Below, in pieces: positions 56,469 through 64,000 of a stretch of DNA of 64,000 nucleotides. Source of the DNA: Chryseobacterium sp. C-71. Its GTDB lineage: Bacteria; Bacteroidota; Bacteroidia; Flavobacteriales; Weeksellaceae. The DNA is taken from NCBI RefSeq assembly GCF_020911865.1, contig NZ_CP087131.1:1798001-1862000 (forward strand), read 5' to 3'. A program made the position numbers and the translations under genes. Below the pieces are notes generated by a model, which was not told where the DNA came from, searched no databases, and worked only from the letters and a program-made list of their open reading frames with translations. Each line of letters starts with the position of its first letter. The first letter of the stretch is position 1.

Positions 56469-56553
56469 CGGAGAGAGAGGGATTCGAACCCCCGGACCTG
56501 TTACAGTCAATAGTTTTCAAGACTATCGCAATCGACCACTCTGCCATCTCTCC
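56469..56553 (-). tRNA. tRNA-Ser (TGA anticodon)
   Basis: 85 nt with acceptor GGAGAGA/TCTCTCC, loop CTTGAAA giving anticodon TGA, and a long variable arm as expected for Ser. It is last in the minus-strand tRNA cluster, after a terminator-like hairpin. Confidence 0.95.
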
Positions 56554-56703
56554 ATTAACTCCGAATATATCGTTGTTTTTGGTGGTGCAAATATAAAACG
56601 TTTTTTTGAATCTCCAAAATATATTTTTAAAATTTGCAATAAATGTTATTTTATGTTTTTACAAATTTTTGAGATTCCAGACATGAAATTTTAAGCAAAA
56701 AAA

Positions 56704-56722
56704 ATCCCGAAGAAATCGGGAT
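56704..56722 (-). terminator. Terminator between tRNA-Thr(GGT) and tRNA-Ser
   Basis: ATCCCGA / TCGGGAT stem with a 5-base loop, followed on the minus strand by seven T. It likely ends the Thr-Tyr-Gly-Thr transcript, so tRNA-Ser may have its own promoter. Confidence 0.75.
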
Positions 56723-56730
56723 GAAAAGTG

Positions 56731-56802
56731 AGCCAACTACGGGACTTGAACCCGTGACCTCTTCCTTACCAAGGAAGCACTCTACCGCTGAGCTAAGTCG
56801 GC
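56731..56802 (-). tRNA. tRNA-Thr (GGT anticodon)
   Basis: 72 nt, acceptor GCCGACT/AGTTGGC, anticodon stem CTTCC/GGAAG with loop TTGGTAA giving GGT. In many bacteria this gene is followed directly by tuf. Confidence 0.95.
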
Positions 56803-56844
56803 ATTAAAAGAAAAAAATCACGCTGTAAAAGAGTGATTTTTTTG

Positions 56845-56917
56845 AGCGGAAGACGAGGGTCGAACTCGCGACATTCAGCTTGGAAGGCTGACGCTCTACC
56901 AACTGAGCTACTTCCGC
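56845..56917 (-). tRNA. tRNA-Gly (TCC anticodon), copy 2
   Basis: 73 nt, acceptor GCGGAAG/CTTCCGC, loop CTTCCAA giving TCC. Identical in sequence to the copy at 57270-57342. Confidence 0.95.
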
Positions 56918-57003
56918 AATTTTGTTTCCAAAATTATTGGTAAACGCTGTACAAATTTAGGGAAACCCTATAGAATTTGCAAGTTTTATTTTAATATAAA
57001 ATG

Positions 57004-57084
57004 TGGGGAGAGCAGGATTCGAACCTGCGAAGCCGAAGCAACTGAGTTACAGTCAGTCCCATTTAGCCACTCTGGAATCTCCCC
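57004..57084 (-). tRNA. tRNA-Tyr (GTA anticodon), copy 2
   Basis: 81 nt with a long variable arm, acceptor GGGGAGA/TCTCCCC, loop CTGTAAC giving GTA. Confidence 0.95.
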
Positions 57085-57104
57085 AGATATTTTATATTAA
57101 ATTG

Positions 57105-57178
57105 AGCCTCCAGAGGGACTCGAACCCACGACCTGCTGATTACAAATCAGCTGCTCTAGCCAACTGAGCTATGGAGGC
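57105..57178 (-). tRNA. tRNA-Thr (TGT anticodon), copy 2
   Basis: 74 nt, acceptor GCCTCCA/TGGAGGC, loop TTTGTAA giving TGT. Confidence 0.95.
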
Positions 57179-57269
57179 AATTTAATAAAAACTGAAGGCT
57201 ATCAGAGAAAATCTACTCTGTGCTGCATCAGCAGTTAAAAAAAATCACGCCTAATGCGGTGTGAAATGG

Positions 57270-57342
57270 AGCGGAAGACGAGGGTCGAACTCGCGACATT
57301 CAGCTTGGAAGGCTGACGCTCTACCAACTGAGCTACTTCCGC
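57270..57342 (-). tRNA. tRNA-Gly (TCC anticodon), copy 1
   Basis: 73 nt, same sequence as the copy at 56845-56917. Confidence 0.95.
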
Positions 57343-57427
57343 AATTTTGTTTCCAAAATCATTGGTAACGGTTTGCAAATCTAAGAAAAACCTTTTAAAC
57401 CTGCAAGACTTTTTTTAATATAAAATG

Positions 57428-57508
57428 TGGGGAGAGCAGGATTCGAACCTGCGAAGCCGAAGCAACTGAGTTACAGTCAGTCCCATTTAGCCACTCTGGA
57501 ATCTCCCC
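57428..57508 (-). tRNA. tRNA-Tyr (GTA anticodon), copy 1
   Basis: 81 nt, same sequence as the copy at 57004-57084. Confidence 0.95.
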
Positions 57509-57528
57509 AGATATTTTATATTAAATTG

Positions 57529-57602
57529 AGCCTCCAGAGGGACTCGAACCCACGACCTGCTGATTACAAATCAGCTGCTCTAGCCAGCTGAGCTACGGAG
57601 GC
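57529..57602 (-). tRNA. tRNA-Thr (TGT anticodon), copy 1
   Basis: 74 nt, first gene of the tRNA operon. The acceptor starts GCCTCCG against TGGAGGC, giving a G-U pair at position 7 where the other copy has A-U. Confidence 0.95.
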
Positions 57603-57647
57603 AAAATAAAAAAGATTTCAAAAAACGCTTGTTCCTTTTTGCGAGTG

Positions 57648-57679
57648 CAAATATAGAACAGTTTTTTTGAAATCTCAAA
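57648..57679 (-). promoter_or_regulatory. Promoter of the tRNA operon
   Basis: TTTG (57679-57676), 20-base spacer, TATATTTG (57655-57648) on the minus strand, a full consensus match 46 bp before the first tRNA-Thr. Confidence 0.75.
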
Positions 57680-57709
57680 CTTTTTTAGAAACTTTTTTAA
57701 ATTTATTTT

Positions 57710-58000
57710 CTATGCTAATTCTTTTTTCTTGATTAACAGTTTCTTAGCTGCATCAACACATTGGTCTAAACTTTCTTCAAAACTTGTACTTGTCTTTTTA
57801 ACAACGATATCTTCACCCGGAACGACCAAAATAAGCTCTGTCGTCTTATTGGATTTGTCTGAATTGTTTTCAACTTTTAAGAACACTTTGCATTCCTGAA
57901 GCTTGTCGTAAAACGTATTAAGCTTGCTTACTTTTTTGTCAACGTGTGACTCTAGCGGTTCGTGTGGAGTTAAGCCGATTGCTTGTACTGAAATCTTCAT
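57710..58000 (-). CDS. hpf: Ribosome hibernation-promoting factor, short HPF/YfiA type
   Basis: 96 residues: only the N-terminal beta-alpha-beta-beta-beta-alpha domain (MKISVQAIGLTPHEPLESHVDKKVSKLNTF, ECKVFLKVE), without the C-terminal dimerisation domain of long HPF. It binds the decoding region of idle ribosomes. Its ATG overlaps the xerC stop by 4 bp (ATGA). Confidence 0.93.
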   Translation of the reverse strand: MKISVQAIGLTPHEPLESHVDKKVSKLNTFYDKLQECKVFLKVENNSDKSNKTTELILVVPGEDIVVKKTSTSFEESLDQCVDAAKKLLIKKKELA

Positions 58001-58884
58001 AATTCTTCTTTTTTAACAGCTCTTGGATGAGCTTGATTAAACACTTTTTTCAACTGTTCTATATTGGCATTCGTGTACACCTGAGTGCTTGCAAGACTAG
58101 AATGCCCTAATATTTCTTTTACTTTAGATATCTCTGCCCCATTGTCTAAAACATGCGTAGCAAAGCTATGTCTTAAGATATGCGGACTTCTTTTTTCCTT
58201 CGAAGTAACAAGACTAAGGTACTTATTAACCACTACATAAACAAATTTTTCTGTCAGTTTTTTCCCCTTTTTGTTGACAAAGAAATATTGTCTAAAATCT
58301 TCGTGAGGTTTTCTGATTTCGAAATAGCTTTTGAGTAGTTTTGCTAAGTCAGGAGAAATAGGAACATAACGTTCTTTATTTCCTTTACCCAAAATCTTCA
58401 ACTGTTTGCCTTCTAGATCTACACTTTCAAATATTAAGCCACAAAGCTCAGCTTTTCTGATTCCCGTCTGATATAAAACCTCAACGATGCATTTTTCTAA
58501 AACATCGTCAACATTGACTAAAATCTTATCCTGAAGCGTCTCCATTTCCTCCATTGACATGGGAATTTGCTTCTCTGCATAAAATTTAAGGGAAGTGACA
58601 GTCTCCACAGGAGAAACTTCAATTTCGCCTAATCTTAAGAGAAAAAGATAAAAACTACGGAGCGAAGACAGTTTGCGATTGATACTTCTCTTTGAAATAT
58701 CATTCTCACTGAGTTCAACGATAAAATTTCTGATTGTTTTTTTGTTGGCCTTGACAATGTTTTCTGAACCTTCTGTTTTAAGATAAAAAGAAAAAAAATC
58801 ATCAAGATCCTTACGATAACTTGTAATGGTATGAGGCGAATACCTCTTCTCAAGCTGTAGATAGTCTAAAAACTTCTCTCGCAT
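57997..58884 (-). CDS. xerC: Site-specific tyrosine recombinase XerC/XerD type
   Basis: 295 residues from the Met at 58884 (MREKFLDYLQLEKRYSPHTI); a frame extending to 58902 is less likely. N-terminal SAM-like core-binding domain, then the catalytic domain with Arg in TGIRKAELCGL, HILRHSFATH, LGHSSLASTQVYTN and the nucleophile Tyr. It probably resolves chromosome dimers at dif. The rpsU-xerC-hpf order is common in Bacteroidota. Confidence 0.92.
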   Translation of the reverse strand: MREKFLDYLQLEKRYSPHTITSYRKDLDDFFSFYLKTEGSENIVKANKKTIRNFIVELSENDISKRSINRKLSSLRSFYLFLLRLGEIEVSPVETVTSLKFYAEKQIPMSMEEMETLQDKILVNVDDVLEKCIVEVLYQTGIRKAELCGLIFESVDLEGKQLKILGKGNKERYVPISPDLAKLLKSYFEIRKPHEDFRQYFFVNKKGKKLTEKFVYVVVNKYLSLVTSKEKRSPHILRHSFATHVLDNGAEISKVKEILGHSSLASTQVYTNANIEQLKKVFNQAHPRAVKKEEL

Positions 58885-58963
58885 AATATGTATATAAAAC
58901 AAAAATCACTCCTCAAATATAACTATTTAAGAAGTGATTTTAGTATGTGTTTAAGAAAATTTC

Positions 58964-59161
58964 TTAAGCTTGTTCTTCCTTGCTTAATCCTCTTTGCTTA
59001 TAAGCTGCTTTCAGCCTAGATTGTCTAAGAGTTACAGAAGGCTTAATAAAAGCTTGTCTAGATCTTAATTGACGAACTGTACCAGTTTTATCAAATTTTC
59101 TCTTGTATTTTTTAAGTGCTCTATCGATGGATTCACCATCCTTTACAGGTATTATTAACAT
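58964..59161 (-). CDS. rpsU: 30S ribosomal protein S21
   Basis: 65 residues, normal length. MLIIPVKDGESIDRALKKYKRKFDKTG followed by a basic helical region is diagnostic. It is first gene of the backbone operon, with a consensus promoter 24 bp upstream. Confidence 0.96.
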   Translation of the reverse strand: MLIIPVKDGESIDRALKKYKRKFDKTGTVRQLRSRQAFIKPSVTLRQSRLKAAYKQRGLSKEEQA

Positions 59162-59184
59162 AATTTACATCTCATTTTGGATTG

Positions 59185-59215
59185 CAAAAATATAACTTTT
59201 TTCTTGATTAACAAA
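59185..59215 (-). promoter_or_regulatory. Promoter of rpsU-xerC-hpf
   Basis: TTTG (59215-59212), 19-base spacer, TATTTTTG (59192-59185) on the minus strand. Full consensus match. Confidence 0.75.
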
Positions 59216-59297
59216 TTATTTTTATTTAAAATTGATATTAAATCTCACAATTTTAAAAAGCAGTGCTGAATATGAATTAAATTTAAACAAAATATTG

Positions 59298-59305
59298 TAT
59301 CTTTG
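59298..59305 (+). promoter_or_regulatory. -7 box of ssrA
   Basis: TATCTTTG 15 bp before the mature 5' end of tmRNA. No good -33 TTTG was found at the expected distance. Confidence 0.55.
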
Positions 59306-59320
59306 CATTTACTAAAACAT

Positions 59321-59717
59321 GGGGTTGACTGGTTTCGACAGCAAGATCAATGGGTAAGTAAGCATGCAGAGAACCGTAGTGCGATCTCTTTAATCCCTTG
59401 CTACAAACTTTTAACTGGCAACGAAGAGTTCGCTCTTGCAGCTTAATCTGAATAAAGTAAGATTTCAAGCGCTTTCCCGAAGATAGTAAGGAAGCAAGAT
59501 GTCTCACAAATGCTCTGTTCTGCGGCGTTTGATTCTGAGATATAGTAATGCAGAAATAAGGTTTTGGGAGCTTTGACCAAGACTCTAAAATTTCAGAAGC
59601 TAAGGTTTAAGTTGGGTGTTTGCTCTCTGCTTAGGCACGAAAATCAATAGTAAAATAAGCATGTAGAAATCTTATGTATTGCTTGTTTGGACGAGGGTTC
59701 GAATCCCTCCAACTCCA
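59321..59717 (+). ncRNA. ssrA: Transfer-messenger RNA (tmRNA)
   Basis: About 397 nt. The 5' end GGGGTTGACTGGTTTCGACA and 3' end with GGTTCGAATCCCTCCAACTCC form the tRNA-like domain (acceptor GGGGTTG/CAACTCC). The tag frame at 59417-59446 reads GNEEFALAA then TAA. tmRNA with SmpB rescues ribosomes stalled on broken mRNAs and tags the product for proteolysis. The tag's ALAA end is the usual protease signal. Confidence 0.97.
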
Positions 59718-59720
59718 CTT

Positions 59721-59750
59721 AAAACCCTGTAAATTGATTTACAGGGTTTT
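59721..59750 (+). terminator. Terminator of ssrA
   Basis: AAAACCCTGTAAAT / ATTTACAGGGTTTT with a 2-base centre, then GTTTTTT. Strong. Confidence 0.92.
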
Positions 59751-60124
59751 GTTTTTTAAGGTGCTGGTTTAATTGCTACCTCTGTTGTTTACAAAAGCGT
59801 AAACTTCTTTGTAAAATAATAATTGAATGATTACATATTAGCATTTGAAGTAGCCTCAGCAGAAATCCTTACCAGAAATTAGAGCATCAACATCCCTAAA
59901 ATGCAAGTTTTCAATTTAAAATAAACCTGATAGATGTTCCGAAAAAAGCAAAATAAAACCCTCAAATAAAGCTTTTTGCAATTCAATAGAGTATTTTTGA
60001 AATAATATTAAAAAAATTAGAATCAAGTTTTTTAAAAAATTTATATTTATATGTCAATACAAACGTTTATCCATTGCGATAATTAATGATCTATTGATAA
60101 TTTAAAGATCTAAATTTAATCCAT
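59751..60124. other. AT-rich intergenic region before the DUF6624-like gene
   Basis: No gene or RNA recognised; it presumably holds the promoter of the following gene, but no consensus match stood out. Confidence 0.4.
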
Positions 60125-61066
60125 ATGAATTTTTCTAAACCATCTATCACTATTACTCTGCTTACTTTATTACTCATGATGAATTGCGGAAGCAGATCAA
60201 AAGATTCTCAAAAATCAGGAGATAAAAGCTTTTCCCATAAAAGCAGCAGCCAGAAGGAGTTAAATTATATACCTTATTACTCCGAGATTTACAAGGCAGA
60301 CAGTTTATTTATGACAAAGAACTATGAGGAATCTTATAAAATTCTAGATTACCTGCTGAAGAGATACAAACCTGTCAAAGGTTGGTTCGTAAACGTATCA
60401 AGAGATTATTTGATCTCTAAGAGTAAAGTAGCAAAAGTTGAAAAAACTGATGTTGAAAATTACCTGTACGAACAGGCATACAACGTGGACGCTATTTTTG
60501 GAGATAAAAGTATAGCAAAACTTTTAGAAGAGTTTCATATCGACAAGTCAGAAGTTGAAAAAATAGTAGCAAAAAATGTCAGCAAAATTAACATCCCATT
60601 AAGAAATGAGTTGGGCAATATGACACTGAAAGATCAAGACATAAGAAATACAAAAAACTACGAAAGTATAAAAAAAATCGATTGGCAGCACAGCCAAAGA
60701 TTAAAAGAAATCATCGAAACAGTTGGATTTCCCAATGAAAAAATTGTTGGCGGTTATAACCTGCAAGGAGAACCTCATTCGGAAATATTTTTACCTCAGA
60801 TTTTTAATCACATGGCCTATAACGGAGATTATAATTACTTTAAAAAGAAACTGCCCGAATTAATCAGAAACGGAACATGCGATCCGTTTAATTATGTAAT
60901 GTTGGAAGATCGGAGAAATGAGATCAATAACAGGCCAATAGAATATCATGTGATTATTCCGATAGCGGAAAACAGCGATAAAAAGAAGATCAATGCCAAC
61001 AGGAAAGCCATTGGTTTACCATCTTTAGAATTTGAGGAATTCAAAAAGAAAATAATGTCAAATTAA
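60125..61066 (+). CDS. Lipoprotein with DUF6624-like domain
   Basis: 313 residues. Lipobox MMNC (Cys about 21) then a Ser/Lys-rich linker (SRSKDSQKSGDKSFSHKSSSQ). The C-terminal half has DQDIRN, QRLKEIIETVGFPNEKIVGG, FNHMAYNGDYNYFKKKL and MLEDRRNEINNRPIEYHV, matching the general pattern of DUF6624 (D-Q-R, GfP, H, DR). Function unknown; probably envelope-anchored. Single gene. Confidence 0.7.
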   Translation: MNFSKPSITITLLTLLLMMNCGSRSKDSQKSGDKSFSHKSSSQKELNYIPYYSEIYKADSLFMTKNYEESYKILDYLLKRYKPVKGWFVNVSRDYLISKSKVAKVEKTDVENYLYEQAYNVDAIFGDKSIAKLLEEFHIDKSEVEKIVAKNVSKINIPLRNELGNMTLKDQDIRNTKNYESIKKIDWQHSQRLKEIIETVGFPNEKIVGGYNLQGEPHSEIFLPQIFNHMAYNGDYNYFKKKLPELIRNGTCDPFNYVMLEDRRNEINNRPIEYHVIIPIAENSDKKKINANRKAIGLPSLEFEEFKKKIMSN

Positions 61067-61227
61067 TCACAATATAATAAAGTATAATTGCAAAGGCTAC
61101 TTATAACCGATTCATTGTGATGATGTGGTGGTGATTTGAATTTAATATTCAACCTAAGCTCTTACTATCAATATGATAGTAAAGATAAAAGCGGGAATTA
61201 GAATTTTGAAGATTATTAAACTATTGA

Positions 61228-61554
<327 letters not shown>

Positions 61555-61583
61555 AAATCTAAACTAGAACTATTTAAAGAAAA

Positions 61584-61612
61584 AAACACCAACAGATTTT
61601 GTTGGTGTTTTT
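61584..61612 (+). terminator. Terminator of the small membrane-protein gene
   Basis: AAACACCAAC / GTTGGTGTTT hairpin followed by TTCTTT, 30 bp after the stop. Confidence 0.8.
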
Positions 61613-62147
61613 CTTTGAAACTATAAAGTGAAAAATTAAAATTCATTTTTAACACCTTTGTTCTTAAAGGTTACATGATGCCATATTAATGATAGATTAT
61701 AAGTTGAAACAAGAATTTGTTTACCAATGCCTGAAGTTCATTCCAAACCTTTTGCATATTATCTATCTGATCAACAATAACCAGAAATTAATTTTCACAG
61801 CTTCTACTCTTCTAAAAAACAATAGAATTCTAACTTAATGCATCTTTTTTAAATACAATTCCTGTAATCAAGATCAGCATATTGTAATACACCTTGCATT
61901 TCTTTTAAAAACTTTAGTCGCTTCAGCGCATTGGTAAGACCTCAAAAATTCACTTTCAATGCAATTTTAATAAAAATTTAAACTAAAAAGTTTTGAGATT
62001 TAAAAAAATAAAACATCAAAACCGACAATCAGATTTAATTTAAAATATAAACACCTGAAAACTAAAATACTAAAGTCTGAGACAATAAAATAAGCGGTAT
62101 TGGTCGACAAAAAAGACTAAAAAAATGTTTTATCGTAAAGAATTTTA
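61613..62147. other. AT-rich intergenic region before acpP
   Basis: No convincing gene or RNA was seen; only the acpP -7 box at its right end. Confidence 0.4.
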
Positions 62148-62155
62148 TATATTTG
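62148..62155 (+). promoter_or_regulatory. -7 box of acpP-fabF
   Basis: TATATTTG 31 bp before the acpP start; the -33 element is poor (TGTTT-like). Confidence 0.5.
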
Positions 62156-62186
62156 CACAATCTAACAATTAAAAAAATAATTTACT

Positions 62187-62426
62187 ATGTCAGACATTGC
62201 ATCAAGAGTAAAAGCTATCATCGCTGATAAGCTTGACGTTGAAGAAACAGAGGTAACTCCAGAGGCTAGCTTCACAAATGATTTAGGAGCTGACTCTTTG
62301 GATACCGTTGAGTTAATCATGGAATTTGAAAAAGAATTTAACATTCAGATCCCTGATGACCAAGCAGAAAAAATTACTACTGTAGGGCACGCTATTGCTT
62401 ACATTGAAGAAGTAGTAAATAAATAA
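62187..62426 (+). CDS. acpP: Acyl carrier protein
   Basis: 79 residues, normal length. The phosphopantetheine site [12 protein letters not shown] is intact with the acceptor Ser. It carries growing acyl chains in fatty-acid synthesis. fabF follows after 31 bp, a standard pairing. Confidence 0.97.
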   Translation: MSDIASRVKAIIADKLDVEETEVTPEASFTNDLGADSLDTVELIMEFEKEFNIQIPDDQAEKITTVGHAIAYIEEVVNK

Positions 62427-62457
62427 TATTCTTCAACAAAGAAAATTTACAAAGTTT

Positions 62458-63702
62458 ATGGAATTAAAAAGAGTAGTTGTAACCGGTTTTGGCGCCTTAA
62501 CACCCATCGGTAATAATGCGAATGAATACTGGGAAAGCCTGTTAAAAGGTGAGAGCGGAGCCGCTCCGACGACTCTTTTTGATGCCACAAACTTTAAAAC
62601 AAGGTTTGCTTGCGAGGTGAAAAACTTCGATCCGCTGGATCATTTCGATAAGAAAGACGCCAAAAAGATGGATCGTAACACTCAACTTGGTATGGTAGCT
62701 GCCCGTGAGGCAGTTGCTCATTCAAGGATTATGGAAGACAATGTAGACAAACACAGAGTCGGAGTTATCTGGGGTTCCGGAATTGGTGGTTTAGAAACTT
62801 TTGAAACTGAGGTTTTAGGATGGGCAAACACGGATATTCCGAGATTCAACCCATTTTTCATTCCTAAAATGATTGCGGACATTACACCGGGACATATTTC
62901 AATAGAATATGGTTTCCACGGTCCCAATTATACTACTGTTTCAGCTTGTGCTTCATCTGCAAATGCATTGATTGATTCTAAAATGCTGATCCAATTAGGA
63001 AAGGCAGACGTTATTGTTTGCGGAGGCTCAGAAGCTGCCGTTACAGCAAGTGGCGTTGGTGGTTTCAATGCGATGATGGCACTTTCTACAAGAAATGACG
63101 ATCCGAAAACAGCTTCAAGACCTTTTGACAAAGACAGAGATGGTTTTGTATTGGGTGAAGGTGCAGGAGCAATCATTCTTGAAGAATATGAACACGCTGT
63201 AAAGCGTGGTGCAACGATATATGCAGAATTATTAGGTGGCGGTATGAGTGCAGATGCACATCACATGACGGCACCACATCCTGAAGGTTTGGGAGCTTAT
63301 TTAGTAATGAAAAATTGTTTGGAAGATGCAGGATTAACTGCTGATGAAGTAGACCACATCAATATGCATGGTACCTCTACTCCATTAGGAGATCAGGCAG
63401 AATCTAGCGCAATTTCTAAATTATTTGGTGAGCACGCCTACAACATTCAGATTAATTCTACAAAATCAATGACTGGTCACCTTCTGGGTGCTGCCGGAGT
63501 TATTGAAGCTATTGCTGCTTTGGGAGCTATTATTCATGGTATTGTTCCTCCTACAATCAATCACTTTACAGATGATGAAAAGATCGACAGCCGATTGGAT
63601 TTCACATTCAATAAAGCGGTGAAGAAAGATGTGAAAGTAGCGATGAGTAACACTTTCGGGTTTGGTGGGCACAACGCTTGCGTTCTATTCAAGAAAATCT
63701 AA
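62458..63702 (+). CDS. fabF: 3-oxoacyl-[acyl-carrier-protein] synthase II
   Basis: 414 residues. Condensing enzyme that elongates acyl-ACP with malonyl-ACP. Active-site Cys in TVSACASSANAL, with His residues in HGTSTPLGD and KSMTGHLLGAAG, all present. RRVVVTGFGALTPIG-type N-terminus confirms the start. rnc follows after 10 bp. Confidence 0.97.
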   Translation: MELKRVVVTGFGALTPIGNNANEYWESLLKGESGAAPTTLFDATNFKTRFACEVKNFDPLDHFDKKDAKKMDRNTQLGMVAAREAVAHSRIMEDNVDKHRVGVIWGSGIGGLETFETEVLGWANTDIPRFNPFFIPKMIADITPGHISIEYGFHGPNYTTVSACASSANALIDSKMLIQLGKADVIVCGGSEAAVTASGVGGFNAMMALSTRNDDPKTASRPFDKDRDGFVLGEGAGAIILEEYEHAVKRGATIYAELLGGGMSADAHHMTAPHPEGLGAYLVMKNCLEDAGLTADEVDHINMHGTSTPLGDQAESSAISKLFGEHAYNIQINSTKSMTGHLLGAAGVIEAIAALGAIIHGIVPPTINHFTDDEKIDSRLDFTFNKAVKKDVKVAMSNTFGFGGHNACVLFKKI

Positions 63703-63712
63703 TTATTACTGA

Positions 63713-64000
63713 ATGGAGTTACAGAAATACTTTTCTAAATTCCTTCTCAAACAAAGAAAAAAAGTATTAACGGAAAGAGATTATTTCCTGAGCATTGAGC
63801 TTAATAAAATTTTAGGCACACCCGTTCAGAATATTAACTTTTACCGCGAAGCTTTTTCTATTAAAAGTTCTTCTAAAAATCAAGACAGTAACTACGAAAG
63901 ACTTGAGTTTTTGGGAGATTCTGTTTTGGGTACAATTGTTTCATGTCATTTGTTCAGCACTTACCCCAAAGGTAACGAAGGATATATGACACAGATGAAA
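63713..64000 (+). CDS. rnc: Ribonuclease III (partial, 3' end beyond window)
   Basis: 96 codons visible from ATG 63713 (MELQKYFSKFLLKQRKKVLT). The catalytic signature NYERLEFLGDSVLG is present. It cleaves double-stranded RNA in rRNA processing. The acpP-fabF-rnc order is widespread; the double-stranded-RNA-binding domain lies outside the window. Confidence 0.95.
   Translation, partial: MELQKYFSKFLLKQRKKVLTERDYFLSIELNKILGTPVQNINFYREAFSIKSSSKNQDSNYERLEFLGDSVLGTIVSCHLFSTYPKGNEGYMTQMK

Larger units (their letters stand above)
56845..57178 (-). repeat. Tandem duplication of Thr-Tyr-Gly tRNA block, copy 2
   Basis: Block of three tRNAs and their spacers repeated at 57270-57602 with an offset of 424-425 bp. 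Flanking spacer words such as TTGTTTCCAAAAT are also shared. A few substitutions separate the copies. Confidence 0.85.
57270..57602 (-). repeat. Tandem duplication of Thr-Tyr-Gly tRNA block, copy 1
   Basis: Partner of 56845-57178. It is the promoter-proximal copy and differs in tRNA-Thr at two places (acceptor position 7 and the D loop). Confidence 0.85.

Noticed and set aside
56443..56694. Plus-strand open frame of 83 codons
   Set aside because: Its [13 protein letters not shown] segment is an antisense reading of tRNA-Ser, a well-known false-positive pattern.
56820..57605. CRISPR-like regular repeats
   Set aside because: The repeats are tRNA genes and their spacers duplicated once; no short direct-repeat array exists anywhere in the window.
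59283..59507. Minus-strand open frame of 74 codons
   Set aside because: It overlaps the tmRNA gene on the opposite strand and has no protein-like features.

Overview
The window looks like the chromosome of a low-GC member of the Bacteroidota, most likely a Flavobacteriia/Weeksellaceae (Chryseobacterium-like) strain. The support is AT-rich intergenic DNA, promoters of the TTTG-N19/20-TAnnTTTG type, a type VI secretion locus of subtype iii, FISUMP, TSP3 and DUF11 surface proteins, a tmRNA tag reading GNEEFALAA, and the gene order rpsU-xerC-hpf-tRNAs-tuf-secE-nusG-rplKAJL-rpoBC.

The backbone is a minus-strand series of translation and transcription genes: rpsU, xerC and hpf (59.2-57.7 kb), a tRNA cluster (57.6-56.5 kb), tuf, tRNA-Trp, secE and nusG (29.0-26.9 kb), rplK-rplA-rplJ-rplL (24.1-21.9 kb), and rpoB plus partial rpoC (7.3 kb to the left edge). 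Three islands interrupt it. Island 1 (about 29.1-56.5 kb) separates tRNA-Thr from tuf. It carries a DUF4394 lipoprotein, a heavy-metal RND efflux system with its own two-component system, two dead IS3-family elements and a T6SS-iii operon. Island 2 (24.2-26.9 kb) separates nusG from rplK. It holds a frameshifted lipoprotein gene, a membrane protein and a frameshifted M50-like peptidase. Island 3 (7.3-21.9 kb) separates rplL from rpoB. It holds three paralogous operons that encode secreted or surface proteins. Terminators and Bacteroidota-type promoters at several junctions suggest the backbone segments are now transcribed independently.

The most unusual content is island 3. Each of its three operons starts with a roughly 230-residue exported, coiled-coil protein whose extreme C-terminus is conserved as YYNN..D.CFS..FSVRPPP, with only three or four codons left before the stop. 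Genes for large surface proteins follow. The tail resembles ribosome-arrest motifs (RAGP of SecM, RAPP of Apd proteins). In two of the three operons, the bases directly after the last Pro codon are complementary to the bases just upstream of the next start codon. I propose, as inference, that these are secretion-monitoring arrest peptides controlling downstream surface-protein genes.

The T6SS-iii operon (54.7-40.8 kb, minus strand) encodes a PKD-domain membrane protein, ClpV/TssH, an NlpC/P60-like lipoprotein lacking the expected catalytic His, TssG, TssN, a DUF3592 protein, TssK, TssO, two unknowns, TssE, TssF, TssB and TssC. No Hcp, VgrG, PAAR or effector gene is present here, so those must lie elsewhere. 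The right end (59.3-64.0 kb, plus strand) has ssrA (tmRNA), a DUF6624-like lipoprotein, a small membrane protein, and acpP-fabF-rnc, with rnc cut by the window edge.
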